DNA from: Oscillibacter ruminantium GH1
GTDB lineage: Bacteria > Bacillota > Clostridia > Oscillospirales > Oscillospiraceae
NCBI RefSeq assembly: GCF_000307265.1
Contig: NZ_DF158896.1
Span: 382,428-446,427 of the forward strand
Direction: 5' to 3'
Length of the DNA stretch: 64,000 bases
This document shows, piece after piece, positions 16,104 through 24,937 of this stretch. Positions within the stretch are counted from its first letter, which is position 1. Each line of letters begins with the position of its first letter. The position numbers were made by a program, and so were the translations under genes. The notes beneath the pieces were generated by a model that ran no database searches, was not told the DNA's origin, and saw nothing but the letters and a program-made list of their open reading frames with translations.

Positions 16104-18131
16104 ATGGCGAATTTTGATGTTGATAAGGCTATGACGGTAAAGCTGGACTATGATCTACCGGAGTATCCCACATTTGAGGAAGGGATCCGCCGCGCTCCCC
16201 GCCGGGAGTCCCATCTGACGCAGGCTGACAAGGAACTGGCAATCAAAAATGCCCTGCGCTACATCCATCCCGACCATCACGCCCAGATGGCCAAGGAGTT
16301 TGCTCAGGAGCTGGAGGAGCACGGCCGGATTTACGGATACCGTTTCCGTCCTCAGGGCCGCCTGACCGGCAAACCTATCAATGAGTACAAGAGCAACTGC
16401 GTTGAGGGCAAGGCGTTTCAGGTAATGATTGAGAACAATCTGGACTTTGACGTGGCTCTGTATCCCTACGAACTGGTGACCTACGGCGAAACCGGTCAGG
16501 TCTGCCAGAACTGGATGCAGTATCGTCTTATCAAGAAGTATCTGGAGGTCATGACCAACGAGCAGACTCTGGTGGTCATGAGCGGCCATCCTCTGGGCCT
16601 GTTCCACAGCCATCCCACCGCACCCCGCTGCATCATTTCCAACGGCTTGATGGTGGGCATGTATGACAACCAGAAAGACTTTAACCGCGCTGCGGCGCTG
16701 GGTGTTGCCAACTACGGGCAGATGACCGCCGGCGGCTGGATGTACATTGGGCCTCAGGGCATTGTCCACGGCACGTTTAACACCCTGCTAAATGCGGGCA
16801 GACTGAAGCTGGGTATCCCCGAAGACGGCAATCTGGCAGGCCGCCTGTTCGTGACCGCAGGCCTTGGCGGCATGTCCGGCGCACAGGGCAAGGCTGCCGA
16901 AATTGCCGGAGCCGTGTCCATCATCGCCGAGGTGGACGAGTCCCGCATCATGACCCGCTATACGCAGGGCTGGGTCAGCGAGAAGACCGGAAGTCTGGAT
17001 GAGGCGCTGTCCATCGCCCAGAAGAAGATGGCCTCCAAGGAGCCTTGCGCCATCGCTTACCACGGCAACGTGGTGGATCTGCTGGAGTACCTGCTGGAGA
17101 AGAACGTGCATGTGGACCTGCTCAGCGACCAGACCAGCTGCCATGTCCCCTACGACGGAGGCTACTGCCCGCAGGGTCTGACCTTCGAGCAGCGCACCGA
17201 GATGCTGGACAAGGACCCCGAGGGCTTCTGCAAGCTGGTGGACAAGACTCTGCGCCATCACTATGAACTGATCTGCAAGCTCCACGAGCAGGGCACTTAC
17301 TTCTTCGATTACGGCAACAGCTTCCTCAAGGCCGTGTACGATGCGGGCGAGACTTCCATCTGCAAGAACGGCGAGAACGATCTGGACGGCTTCATCTTCC
17401 CCTCCTACGTGGAAGACATTCTGGGGCCCCATCTGTTCGACTATGGCTACGGTCCCTTCCGCTGGTGCTGCCTGAGCCGCAACCCCGACGATCTGGACAA
17501 GACCGACGCTGCTGCCGCTGAGTATATTCAGGCGCATAACCGCCGCTATCAGGACTACGACAACTATGTCTGGGTCCGCGACGCGAAGAAAAACAAGATG
17601 GTGGTCGGCACTCAGTGCCGCATCCTGTATCAGGACGCCATGGGCCGCATGAACATTGCTCTGAAGTTCAACGAGATGGTTCGCAACGGAGAGATCGGTC
17701 CCGTTATGCTGGGCCGCGACCACCACGACACCGGCGGAACCGACTCCCCCTTCCGCGAGACTTCCAACATCAAGGACGGCTCCAACATCATGGCCGAAAT
17801 GGCCACCCAGTGCTATGCGGGCAACGCGGCCCGCGGCATGAGCCTGATCGCCCTGCACAACGGCGGCGGCACCGGCATCGGCAAGGCCATCAACGGCGGC
17901 TTCGGCATGGTGCTGGACGGCTCTGAGCGCGTGGATACCATCCTGCGTATGTCCATGCCTTGGGATACCATGGTGGGCGTTTCCCGCCGCGCATGGGCAC
18001 GGAACGAGCACGCGGTTTCCACTGTGGTGGAATACAACGAGATGTACAAGGGCCAGGATCACATCACCCTGCCTTACGTGGCGGAGAACGACGATCAGTT
18101 GGTCAGCGACGCGCTGAAAAGCGTGAAATAA
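16104..18131 (+). CDS. hutU: Urocanate hydratase
   Basis: A 675-residue urocanase that converts urocanate to imidazolonepropionate using tightly bound NAD as an electrophile. The NAD-binding GLGGMSGAQGKA is at about residues 253-264, and the conserved DQTSCHVPYDGGYCPQG region is visible. At 675 residues it belongs to the long form, close to the length of the animal enzyme, not the roughly 555-residue form of Bacillus and Pseudomonas. ATG at 16104 follows AGGAGG. It leads the rightward hut unit; a terminator separates it from hutI, so hutI may rely on readthrough. Confidence 0.96.
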   Translation: MANFDVDKAMTVKLDYDLPEYPTFEEGIRRAPRRESHLTQADKELAIKNALRYIHPDHHAQMAKEFAQELEEHGRIYGYRFRPQGRLTGKPINEYKSNCVEGKAFQVMIENNLDFDVALYPYELVTYGETGQVCQNWMQYRLIKKYLEVMTNEQTLVVMSGHPLGLFHSHPTAPRCIISNGLMVGMYDNQKDFNRAAALGVANYGQMTAGGWMYIGPQGIVHGTFNTLLNAGRLKLGIPEDGNLAGRLFVTAGLGGMSGAQGKAAEIAGAVSIIAEVDESRIMTRYTQGWVSEKTGSLDEALSIAQKKMASKEPCAIAYHGNVVDLLEYLLEKNVHVDLLSDQTSCHVPYDGGYCPQGLTFEQRTEMLDKDPEGFCKLVDKTLRHHYELICKLHEQGTYFFDYGNSFLKAVYDAGETSICKNGENDLDGFIFPSYVEDILGPHLFDYGYGPFRWCCLSRNPDDLDKTDAAAAEYIQAHNRRYQDYDNYVWVRDAKKNKMVVGTQCRILYQDAMGRMNIALKFNEMVRNGEIGPVMLGRDHHDTGGTDSPFRETSNIKDGSNIMAEMATQCYAGNAARGMSLIALHNGGGTGIGKAINGGFGMVLDGSERVDTILRMSMPWDTMVGVSRRAWARNEHAVSTVVEYNEMYKGQDHITLPYVAENDDQLVSDALKSVK

Positions 18132-18150
18132 GAACTGCTTTTTACACACA

Positions 18151-18180
18151 AAAAGGGGCCTCAAAGCGAGGCCCCTTTTC
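18151..18180 (+). terminator. Terminator between hutU and hutI
   Basis: AAAAGGGGCCTC and GAGGCCCCTTTT form a 12-bp stem with a 5-base loop and T-run. It stands 20 bases after hutU and 28 before hutI, so it probably lowers hutI expression relative to hutU. Confidence 0.85.
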
Positions 18181-18207
18181 CGACATTTTGATTTGGGAGG
18201 ATCGATT

Positions 18208-19446
18208 ATGGCAAGTCTGCTGCTGAAAAACATTGGCCTGCTGGCCACCCCCACCGGCTCCGACGCCAAGCGTGGCAAGGCGCAGGGAGAAATCACCCTT
18301 TTGAAAAATGCCTATGTGCTGGTGCGGGACGGCGTGATCTCCGCTGTGGGCAGCGGGGAAGTCCCCGCGGAGTATCTGGAAAATGCGGAGGTCGTGGATG
18401 CAAAGGGACGTTTGGTCACCCCCGGACTGGTGGATGCCCATACGCACCTGATCTTTGGCGGCTGGCGGCAAAATGAACTGGGGCTGAAGCTCCACGGCGT
18501 GACTTATCTGGAAATTCTCGCCCAAGGCGGCGGAATTCTCTCCACCGTCCGCTCTACCCGTGCCGCGTCGGAGGAGGAGCTGGCCGACAAGGCCGCAAAA
18601 GAACTGAAAGCCATGCTGGCCATGGGCACCACCACCTGCGAAGCCAAGAGCGGATATGGCCTTGCCCCGGAGGACGAGTATAAGCAGCTGCGGGCGATCC
18701 GTCGGCTGAACGAGACACAGCCGGTGGAACTGGTCCCCACGTTTCTGGGCGCCCATGCCGTGCCGGAGGAGTACAAGAACGACCGGGAGGCTTATATCCG
18801 CCTGCTGTGCGAGGAGATGATCCCCACTGTCGCAAAGGAGAATCTGGCCGAATTCTGCGACGTGTTCTGCGAGTCCGGCGTGTTTACCGCCGAGGAATCC
18901 CGCGTCATTTTGGAGGCGGGTAAAAAGTACGGTCTGTCTCCCAAGATTCACGCCGACGAGATTGATCCCATCGGTGGGTCGCAGCTTGCCGGAGAGATTG
19001 GGGCCATCACCGCCGAGCACCTGATCGTCTGCCCGGCCGATGGCATTGCCAGCATGGCAAAGGGCGGCACCATTGCCTGCCTGCTGCCCGCGACCAGCTT
19101 CTATCTGGGGGCCACCTTCGCTCCCGCCCGGGACATGATTGATGCGGGTGTTGCCGTTGCCGTGGCAACGGATTATAACCCCGGCTCCTGCCCCAGTTCC
19201 AACCTGCAGATGGCCATGAACATCGCCTGCCTCAAGTACCGCCTGACGCCGGAGGAGGTTCTCACCGCCGCCACGCTGAACGGCGCGGCAGGCATCCGCC
19301 GGGCTGACAAGGTTGGCTCTGTGGAAGTGGGCAAGCAGGGCGACCTGCTGATCTGGGATGCGCCGGATTTGGATTATATCTGCTATCGCTTCGGCGCGAA
19401 TCTGGTGGACACCGTGATCAAAAAGGGCGAGATCGTCCACATTTAA
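18208..19446 (+). CDS. hutI: Imidazolonepropionase
   Basis: A 412-residue amidohydrolase-superfamily enzyme that opens the imidazolone ring to give formiminoglutamate. The metal motif GLVDAHTHLIFGG puts His78 and His80 in place; GAHAVPEEYK, KIHADEID and VAVATDYNPGSCPSSN are further family signatures. ATG at 18208 follows GGGAGG. Its substrate comes from HutU and its product feeds the two formimidoyltransferases and the ureohydrolase nearby. Confidence 0.96.
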   Translation: MASLLLKNIGLLATPTGSDAKRGKAQGEITLLKNAYVLVRDGVISAVGSGEVPAEYLENAEVVDAKGRLVTPGLVDAHTHLIFGGWRQNELGLKLHGVTYLEILAQGGGILSTVRSTRAASEEELADKAAKELKAMLAMGTTTCEAKSGYGLAPEDEYKQLRAIRRLNETQPVELVPTFLGAHAVPEEYKNDREAYIRLLCEEMIPTVAKENLAEFCDVFCESGVFTAEESRVILEAGKKYGLSPKIHADEIDPIGGSQLAGEIGAITAEHLIVCPADGIASMAKGGTIACLLPATSFYLGATFAPARDMIDAGVAVAVATDYNPGSCPSSNLQMAMNIACLKYRLTPEEVLTAATLNGAAGIRRADKVGSVEVGKQGDLLIWDAPDLDYICYRFGANLVDTVIKKGEIVHI

Positions 19447-19485
19447 GAAACGTGAGCCTTTGCGGCGAGCGGAAGATTGACCAGG

Positions 19486-19527
19486 AAAAGGCGGTCGAAA
19501 GTCCCTGGGGACTTTCAACCGCCTTTT
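19486..19527. terminator. Bidirectional terminator between hutI and the SARP-like regulator
   Basis: AAAAGGCGGTCGAAAGTCC and GGACTTTCAACCGCCTTTTT form a long stem with one bulge and a 4-base loop, A-rich on the left and T-rich on the right, placed between two converging genes. Confidence 0.88.
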
Positions 19528-19534
19528 TGCGCGT

Positions 19535-22500
19535 TCATTCTGTCATAAAGTTCTTGTTTTTGCTGTAAAGGTTTTTGACCGTCAAAGGCTTTGCCTGCCG
19601 GACGCTGTACCGCAGACAGTCCTCCAGCTGGTCATATTCATACGCGCCCTTCACGCCGCGTAGACGCTGCATTCCGCGGTGACAGTAGATATCCAGTGGA
19701 CGGTAGAGATAGTGGTCCAATTCGTTGTCCAGCGTGCGGTTTTGATCCAGCTCCCGGCGCAGCCGCGCCAGAACGCTGTCCCGAATCCCTTGCTCCACCA
19801 GAGAACTGAGTTTGCTGGCGGAGTCCCAAGAAACTGCCAGCAGCTCCGCTGCCTCGGCGTATTTCTCATCCTGCGCGGCATAGTAGGCGGAGTAGGCTTC
19901 TGCCAAACACCGCCCCGGCAATTCGCGGGTCTTCTCAAATGCCTCCAAGGCCCGGGCAAACATCTGACGGGCCTTTTTGTCGTCTCCTGCGGCCATGGCC
20001 GCCCGACCATAGCCGGTGAAGAGGAAGCCGCAGCCCGGCCAAGGGGGCAGGCCCTCGGTCTGTTCCACAGCCAGCTGATAAATCTCGCAGGCTCCGTCAA
20101 AGTCCTGCTGGCGGCGCTTCCATTCGCCCTGCCACGTTCGGATATACGCGCAGAACAGGGGATAGTGCTCCGGGTGGTCAAACAGCTCCAGTGCCTGACG
20201 GAAAAAGTAATCACTGCTTTTATAGCTTCCCTCTTTGCAGAAATCAATGCCCCGCAGCAGCAAATAGCAGGCTCGCTGGCGCTTCAGACCGGATTCCTCC
20301 GCAATTTCCAGCCCCCGGACAATGAATTCCGGCTCGGGCTGATCTGTTTGAATGCTGTATGCAATCCGCTGACGCAAGACCCACAGCAGCAGATCTGTGT
20401 CCTCTGCGGCGCAGGGAGTCATAGAGCGAAGAAGCATCTCTGTGACGCCCAGTCCCTCCTGATACTGGCCGGTATAGATCAGCGTCCGCGCCTTTGCGCA
20501 CAGGAGCATCCGTTCGGCCCGGTTCAGCTCTTCGCTTTGTGCGCCCGAAGGGAACAAACGGCGCAGCCGATCCAGCTCTTGCTCCAGTCCCCGGATATAG
20601 TCTTCCAGCGTCACTCCTTTGGGCAGCGGCGAGGGAGGGTCGTCTTCCGCAGGAACCAGAGGCGGAATTTCACAAGTCCACCGTGTCCGCCAGTACAGTC
20701 CGGTGACCTCACACCGAAAAGCCCGAAGACTGTCGCCTGCCGCCCGGCAATGGTATGCCACCCGGGCCAAAGCGTCCACGTCCCCCTCGCGCTGGTTCTT
20801 TTCAAGACGGTCGGCAATTTGCAGGTGAAGAGGCTGGCGCTGAAAATACGATTGCGCCTGATAAATGGCCTCCCGCATATGGGGCTGAAGAAATCCCAAA
20901 TAGCTCTCTGACCCGATGCAGCACTCCCCGATCAGGGAGTGCTCTTCCAGTTCCACAGACAAGGCGTAAAGCTGCGTGGGCTGATAACCCGTGATCTCCG
21001 AAAGAAGCTGGCAGGGCGTCTGATCCGGGAAAAGGGAGAGCACGTTGGCAAGGTTCAGCGCCTGCACGCTCAATCCCGCCATGCGCTGATGCAGGATGCC
21101 GTTGGCGTCCGGCAGGGTGTCCTCCGTCGGCTCCTTGCCCCGCAGATTCTCCACAGCCCCGGCCAGCAGACGGGGATTTCCCCCCGTGGCTTCAAAGATG
21201 CGGGTGCGGACTGCGGCAGGCAGATCCACGCCCAGTGCCCCATCCAGATACCGGTCAGTTTCCTCCCGGGTGAGACAGGGAACATGGACGCGCTCCAGCG
21301 CCGACTCGTCCAGAAGAAAATTTACATCTACATTCAGCGTCCAGCTGGAGGCAAGCAGCAGCAGCTGGCTCCCGCCCAGCCGACGCACCACCTGACATAA
21401 AAGATCCTGACTGGCCGGGTCCATCCACTGGAGATCTTCAAACACCAGCAGAATCTTCCGCCGTCCCGCCGCCATGGAAAGCAGCAGGGCCACCGCGTCT
21501 GTCACCAGTGCGCCGCAGCGGTTCTGCTTGAATTTACAGGTCTCCCGCGGCTCCTCTGCCTCATCAGAAAACACCGGGAACACTCTTGCGATAGTCCGCC
21601 GGGTGGCGGCGGGGATGGGCAGATTTTGCCGTGCCGCTTCCTCTGCCACCGCCAACATCACATTTTTCCAAGATTCCAGATACACCCCCGCCTGCATTTG
21701 GGAGCAAAGGCCCGTCAGCACCAGCGTGTCCGAAAAGTCGCCGCCCCGAAGGAAGTGCTGGAAAAGATAGCTCTTGCCGCAGCCGGATTCCCCGTAAAAC
21801 AACAGGGAAGGGGTTTGATACTCGTTTTGAAACGCCTGATACCGATCCTGCATTTTTTGCAGCAGACAGCCCCGGCTTCCCGTCAGCGCGGGGGCGGCCC
21901 CGCCGGCCTCTTCCGCTGTTGTCTCGTTCCACTGGTTCACAATGTCATAGTACAGTGCGGCGGTTTCGTGAAGCGGGGCAATGCCCAGCTCCTCCGCCAG
22001 CCGGTCTTTCAGCTTTTGATAGAGATTGGCGGCCTTGTAATATCGTCCGTCCTGTTGATAGAGCTTCATCAGGAACATGACCATTTTTTCATCCAGTCCG
22101 TCCCGGTTCAAATATTCCAGACTCAGCCGCTCCGCCTGCGCCAGATCGCCCTTTTCCTGAGCCTGCGCCGCGCCGGTGAAAAGGTCACTCAGTGTCCGGG
22201 CGGCCATCCGCTCGCGTACCTGATCCACCCAAGCGTTGAAACTGGGCGCGTTTTTCACTGTGAAGCCCCGCAGAAACTGCTCCGTGTCCGCAGTCTCCTC
22301 GCTGTTGCACTGGTCAAAGTCGGAGATCAGCTCCCGCTCCGGATTCAGGCGTACCTCCGTTTTCGGAACGGTCAAAATCAAATCGGCCCCCAGCGATTTG
22401 CGCAGCGTATAGATGGTGTGCCGCAGATTTTTATAGCCTACCTCTTCCGCGCAATCCTCCCAGAGAAGATCCACCAGCTCCTGACGAGTAGCGGTTTTTT

Positions 22501-22612
22501 GGCAGATCAGATAATAAAACAGCGCGTCAACCCGCTTGAAAGGGAAGGACACCTCTTTCCCGTCCAGCTTCACGCAAGGTATCTGAAACAGCTGTACTTC
22601 AATCTTTGCCAT
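19535..22612 (-). CDS. SARP/BTAD-type transcriptional regulator with AAA ATPase and TPR-like domains
   Basis: A 1025-residue regulator. It starts with a winged-helix DNA-binding domain (about 1-95, FPFKRVDALFYYLICQK then KNLRHTIYTLRKSLG) and a bacterial transcriptional activation domain (about 100-230). A STAND/AAA ATPase module follows, with Walker A GESGCGKS (274-281) and Walker B LLVFEDLQWMD. The rest is a long helical repeat region. Such proteins are signal-dependent activators that switch on when ATP and a ligand or partner bind. Converging on hutI and downstream of folC, it is the best candidate activator of the histidine cluster, by position only. Confidence 0.85.
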   Translation of the reverse strand: MAKIEVQLFQIPCVKLDGKEVSFPFKRVDALFYYLICQKTATRQELVDLLWEDCAEEVGYKNLRHTIYTLRKSLGADLILTVPKTEVRLNPERELISDFDQCNSEETADTEQFLRGFTVKNAPSFNAWVDQVRERMAARTLSDLFTGAAQAQEKGDLAQAERLSLEYLNRDGLDEKMVMFLMKLYQQDGRYYKAANLYQKLKDRLAEELGIAPLHETAALYYDIVNQWNETTAEEAGGAAPALTGSRGCLLQKMQDRYQAFQNEYQTPSLLFYGESGCGKSYLFQHFLRGGDFSDTLVLTGLCSQMQAGVYLESWKNVMLAVAEEAARQNLPIPAATRRTIARVFPVFSDEAEEPRETCKFKQNRCGALVTDAVALLLSMAAGRRKILLVFEDLQWMDPASQDLLCQVVRRLGGSQLLLLASSWTLNVDVNFLLDESALERVHVPCLTREETDRYLDGALGVDLPAAVRTRIFEATGGNPRLLAGAVENLRGKEPTEDTLPDANGILHQRMAGLSVQALNLANVLSLFPDQTPCQLLSEITGYQPTQLYALSVELEEHSLIGECCIGSESYLGFLQPHMREAIYQAQSYFQRQPLHLQIADRLEKNQREGDVDALARVAYHCRAAGDSLRAFRCEVTGLYWRTRWTCEIPPLVPAEDDPPSPLPKGVTLEDYIRGLEQELDRLRRLFPSGAQSEELNRAERMLLCAKARTLIYTGQYQEGLGVTEMLLRSMTPCAAEDTDLLLWVLRQRIAYSIQTDQPEPEFIVRGLEIAEESGLKRQRACYLLLRGIDFCKEGSYKSSDYFFRQALELFDHPEHYPLFCAYIRTWQGEWKRRQQDFDGACEIYQLAVEQTEGLPPWPGCGFLFTGYGRAAMAAGDDKKARQMFARALEAFEKTRELPGRCLAEAYSAYYAAQDEKYAEAAELLAVSWDSASKLSSLVEQGIRDSVLARLRRELDQNRTLDNELDHYLYRPLDIYCHRGMQRLRGVKGAYEYDQLEDCLRYSVRQAKPLTVKNLYSKNKNFMTE

Positions 22613-22715
22613 CGATTTGCCCCTTCCTCTCCTCTGAAATCGTTTGTTCTATCTTAATTATACACGGCTCCGCGGCTCAACGCCAGCCATATTTACGATC
22701 TTTTTGTCTTAGGGA

Positions 22716-22753
22716 TAAAAAGGGGGCAGGTATCTTTTGGATACCCGCCCAAA
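22716..22753 (-). terminator. Terminator of the folT-folC unit
   Basis: On the minus strand GGGCGGGTATCC and GATACCTGCCC form an interrupted stem around AAAA, followed by CCTTTTT. The 60 or so bases between it and 22817 hold nothing else recognisable. Confidence 0.75.
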
Positions 22754-22816
22754 GCTGAAAAAAGGGCAAAAGCGCCTTTCCAGCTAAAATGCCGCCGTGA
22801 TTCCTCAGGGTGCTTT

Positions 22817-24091
22817 TCAGGTGGTCCGCCCAAAGTATGCCCGGATTTCTCCCACCTGATAGAGCGAACCGAAAGCGCAGACAATGTCCTCCGGGCCTTT
22901 TCCACTCATCGCAAGGGCAAGGCCGCTCTTTACGTCGCCGCCGCAACGGGCGGGAACGCCGGTCAGTGTCTCAATTTTTGTTCGCAGGTCCTCTGCCGGA
23001 AGCGCACGCTCGCTCTCCGGCGTTACCGCCACAAATTCCGTGGCGAAGGGCGCCATCATGCGGATCATGTCGGCGTAGTCCTTGTCCGCCATCACGCCCA
23101 TTACCAGCGTCATTTTGCGGTGGGGCAGATAGGCGCTCAGGCAGCGGACCAGCTCGGACACACCGTCCGGATTGTGGGCGCCGTCCACCAAAACCAACGG
23201 ATTTTGCTGCAAGACCTCAAACCGGCCGGGCCAAAGAACCTCGGACAGTCCCGCCCGCACGGCGGATTCCGGAATCTTGTATCCCCGCGCGTTCAGCACG
23301 TCTACGGTGTCCAGCGCCACGGAGACATTTTTATACTGATAGTCTCCCAAAAGCCGCAGCCGCAGTTCCTTTCGATCCCGGTAATCCAGCGTCTGCCCAG
23401 AGAGATCGCAGGCGTTCAGTTTTTCCGCGTCCGGGTCCGTCACGCGCAGAGCGCAGCCCCGCTCCTCGCAGGTCCGGCGCACCACGGCCTCCACCTCCGC
23501 CGACTGGGCAGAGAGGATTACGTCCGCTCCGGGCTTGATGATTCCGGATTTCTCGCCGGCAATCTTTGTCAGCGTGTCTCCCAGCACTTCTGTGTGCTCC
23601 AGTGCAATGTTGGTAATGATTGCCGCATCCGGCGCGTCGATCACATTGGTCGAGTCCAGACGACCGCCCAGACCCACCTCTAAAACCACCACGTCGCAGT
23701 GCTTTTTCTGGAAATACAGCAGGGCCATGGCCGTGATGCGCTCAAACTCCGTGGGAGAGTCCTCCATCTGCGCCACCACCGGAGCCACTTGCTCCGCAAG
23801 ATGAGTCAGCTCCTCGTCAGAAATGTCCGCCCCGTTCACCTTCATCCGCTCGTTGACGCGAAAGAGGTGAGGGGAGGTATAAAGTCCCGTTGTATATCCT
23901 GCCCGAGCCAGAATTTCGGAAAGCATGGCGCACACGGAGCCTTTCCCGTTGGTCCCCGCCACATGGATGAACCGCAGCTGTTTCTGAGGATTGCCCAACA
24001 GGGTCATCAGCTCCTCAATGCGCGCAAGACCAAGACGGCTGCCCTGCCAAGAAGTGGCGTGGATAAAATCCAGCGCCTCCGAAAAGTTCAT
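22817..24091 (-). CDS. folC: Folylpolyglutamate/dihydrofolate synthase
   Basis: A 424-residue Mur-ligase-fold enzyme that adds glutamate to folates and so keeps imported folate in the cell. The P-loop HVAGTNGKGS is at about residues 43-52; SGDIGN-like loops are absent, while LEVGLGGRLDSTN and VDGAHNPDG are typical FolC signatures. ATG at 24091 overlaps the folT stop as ATGA. An open frame extends far upstream through folT but lacks sense. Coupling to folT and to the THF riboswitch means uptake and polyglutamylation are made together when folate is scarce. Confidence 0.95.
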   Translation of the reverse strand: MNFSEALDFIHATSWQGSRLGLARIEELMTLLGNPQKQLRFIHVAGTNGKGSVCAMLSEILARAGYTTGLYTSPHLFRVNERMKVNGADISDEELTHLAEQVAPVVAQMEDSPTEFERITAMALLYFQKKHCDVVVLEVGLGGRLDSTNVIDAPDAAIITNIALEHTEVLGDTLTKIAGEKSGIIKPGADVILSAQSAEVEAVVRRTCEERGCALRVTDPDAEKLNACDLSGQTLDYRDRKELRLRLLGDYQYKNVSVALDTVDVLNARGYKIPESAVRAGLSEVLWPGRFEVLQQNPLVLVDGAHNPDGVSELVRCLSAYLPHRKMTLVMGVMADKDYADMIRMMAPFATEFVAVTPESERALPAEDLRTKIETLTGVPARCGGDVKSGLALAMSGKGPEDIVCAFGSLYQVGEIRAYFGRTT

Positions 24092-24600
24092 GCAATCGCC
24101 CGCTTTCCATAGCGGCCCAAGGCTTTTGTCATCAAGCCGATCATAATGAACTGCACCGGGATCATCACCATGGTCTGCACAATGCGGGTCACAAACAGCG
24201 GCCCGTAAGGCGAACCGTACAGCACGGAAATCCACAGCGTGTTCAGCAGAAGACTCAATATCAGTTGGTTCACTGCCACTGCACCGGCAATGCGGGCCAT
24301 ATTCTGCCCCTTGTGCAGGAACAGACCGAGCACCACGCCGGTCAGGGCCGCAGTCAGGGTAAAACCGGGGAAATAGGCCCCGATGGGGAACAGGATTGCG
24401 CCTACAAAGTCTCCCAGCGCGGCCACAGCCGCAGCCGGAGCGGCTCCATACAGCACCGCCGCCACGGCGACGGGTACAAAGCTGAAACCGATCTTGATAT
24501 TCCACGCGGAAATGGAGCAGAACCGGGACAGGACGATCTCAATGGCGACCAGCATACCCAATGTCACCAGCATAGAAATAGAAATTTTTTGCTTCTTCAT
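24088..24600 (-). CDS. folT: Folate ECF transporter S component
   Basis: A 170-residue, roughly six-helix S component of the folate ECF family. The conserved RFCSISAWNIKIGFSFVPVA and GDFVGAILFPIGAYFPGFT segments are clear. It captures folates and needs a shared EcfAA'T energising module encoded elsewhere. It starts at 24600 with AAGGAGG ahead, is preceded by a THF riboswitch, and is coupled to folC. Folate supply is critical here because the neighbouring histidine pathway runs its one-carbon unit through tetrahydrofolate. Confidence 0.93.
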   Translation of the reverse strand: MKKQKISISMLVTLGMLVAIEIVLSRFCSISAWNIKIGFSFVPVAVAAVLYGAAPAAAVAALGDFVGAILFPIGAYFPGFTLTAALTGVVLGLFLHKGQNMARIAGAVAVNQLILSLLLNTLWISVLYGSPYGPLFVTRIVQTMVMIPVQFIMIGLMTKALGRYGKRAIA

Positions 24601-24644
24601 TATAAAAATCCTCCTTAGTGTGTTAGAACGGCCAAAGTTACTTT

Positions 24645-24674
24645 AAAAAATCCAGCTTGGCAGTTGCCACTTGG
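24645..24674 (-). terminator. Riboswitch expression-platform terminator
   Basis: On the minus strand TGGCA-AC-TGCCA with an outer CCA/TGG pair is followed by ATTTTTT, about 45 bases before folT and directly after the THF aptamer. It is the likely switch element: ligand binding would favour termination. Confidence 0.65.
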
Positions 24675-24695
24675 GAGGAAGTAATTCCTTCTTTG

Positions 24696-24794
24696 TGGCA
24701 GCGGATGCGGGTACAGCAACGCGAGGTTTTCACCTCTTCGTCCGACGGCGACTTCCCATCCGTCGGCACTTGACGCGCTGGCCCTACTCTGTCG
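24696..24794 (-). ncRNA. Tetrahydrofolate (THF, folE/folT-type) riboswitch
   Basis: The minus-strand leader of folT matches the THF aptamer in order: GAGTAG, GCGCGTCAAGTGCCG, GGATGGGAAGTCG, GGACGAAGAGG, CCTCGCGTTG and CCGCATCCGCTGCC. These correspond to the known GAGUAG, GCGU-AAGUG, GGGAUGUC, GGACGAA, GCGGU and GCAUCCGCU blocks, and the total of about 99 bases is the usual size. It should turn folT-folC down when THF is abundant. Confidence 0.9.
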
Positions 24795-24800
24795 TCGGGG

Positions 24801-24937
24801 CAAATTCCATATCCCTTGCTTTGGCCTTTGACCAAAGTTCGTTCGTTTCGTTGCCCCTCCTCTCCGTAAAAATACAATGTATTTTTGCGGGCTGGGACGG
24901 GAGATGCGGGATGCGGGAATAGGGAATACGCGTATGG
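24801..24937 (-). other. Spacer between the formate channel gene and the THF riboswitch
   Basis: About 137 bases without a gene. It should contain the folT promoter. On the minus strand the AAAAATACATTGTATTTTTACGG dyad near 24865-24890 could serve as a hairpin for the upstream gene; no full consensus promoter stands out. Confidence 0.4.
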
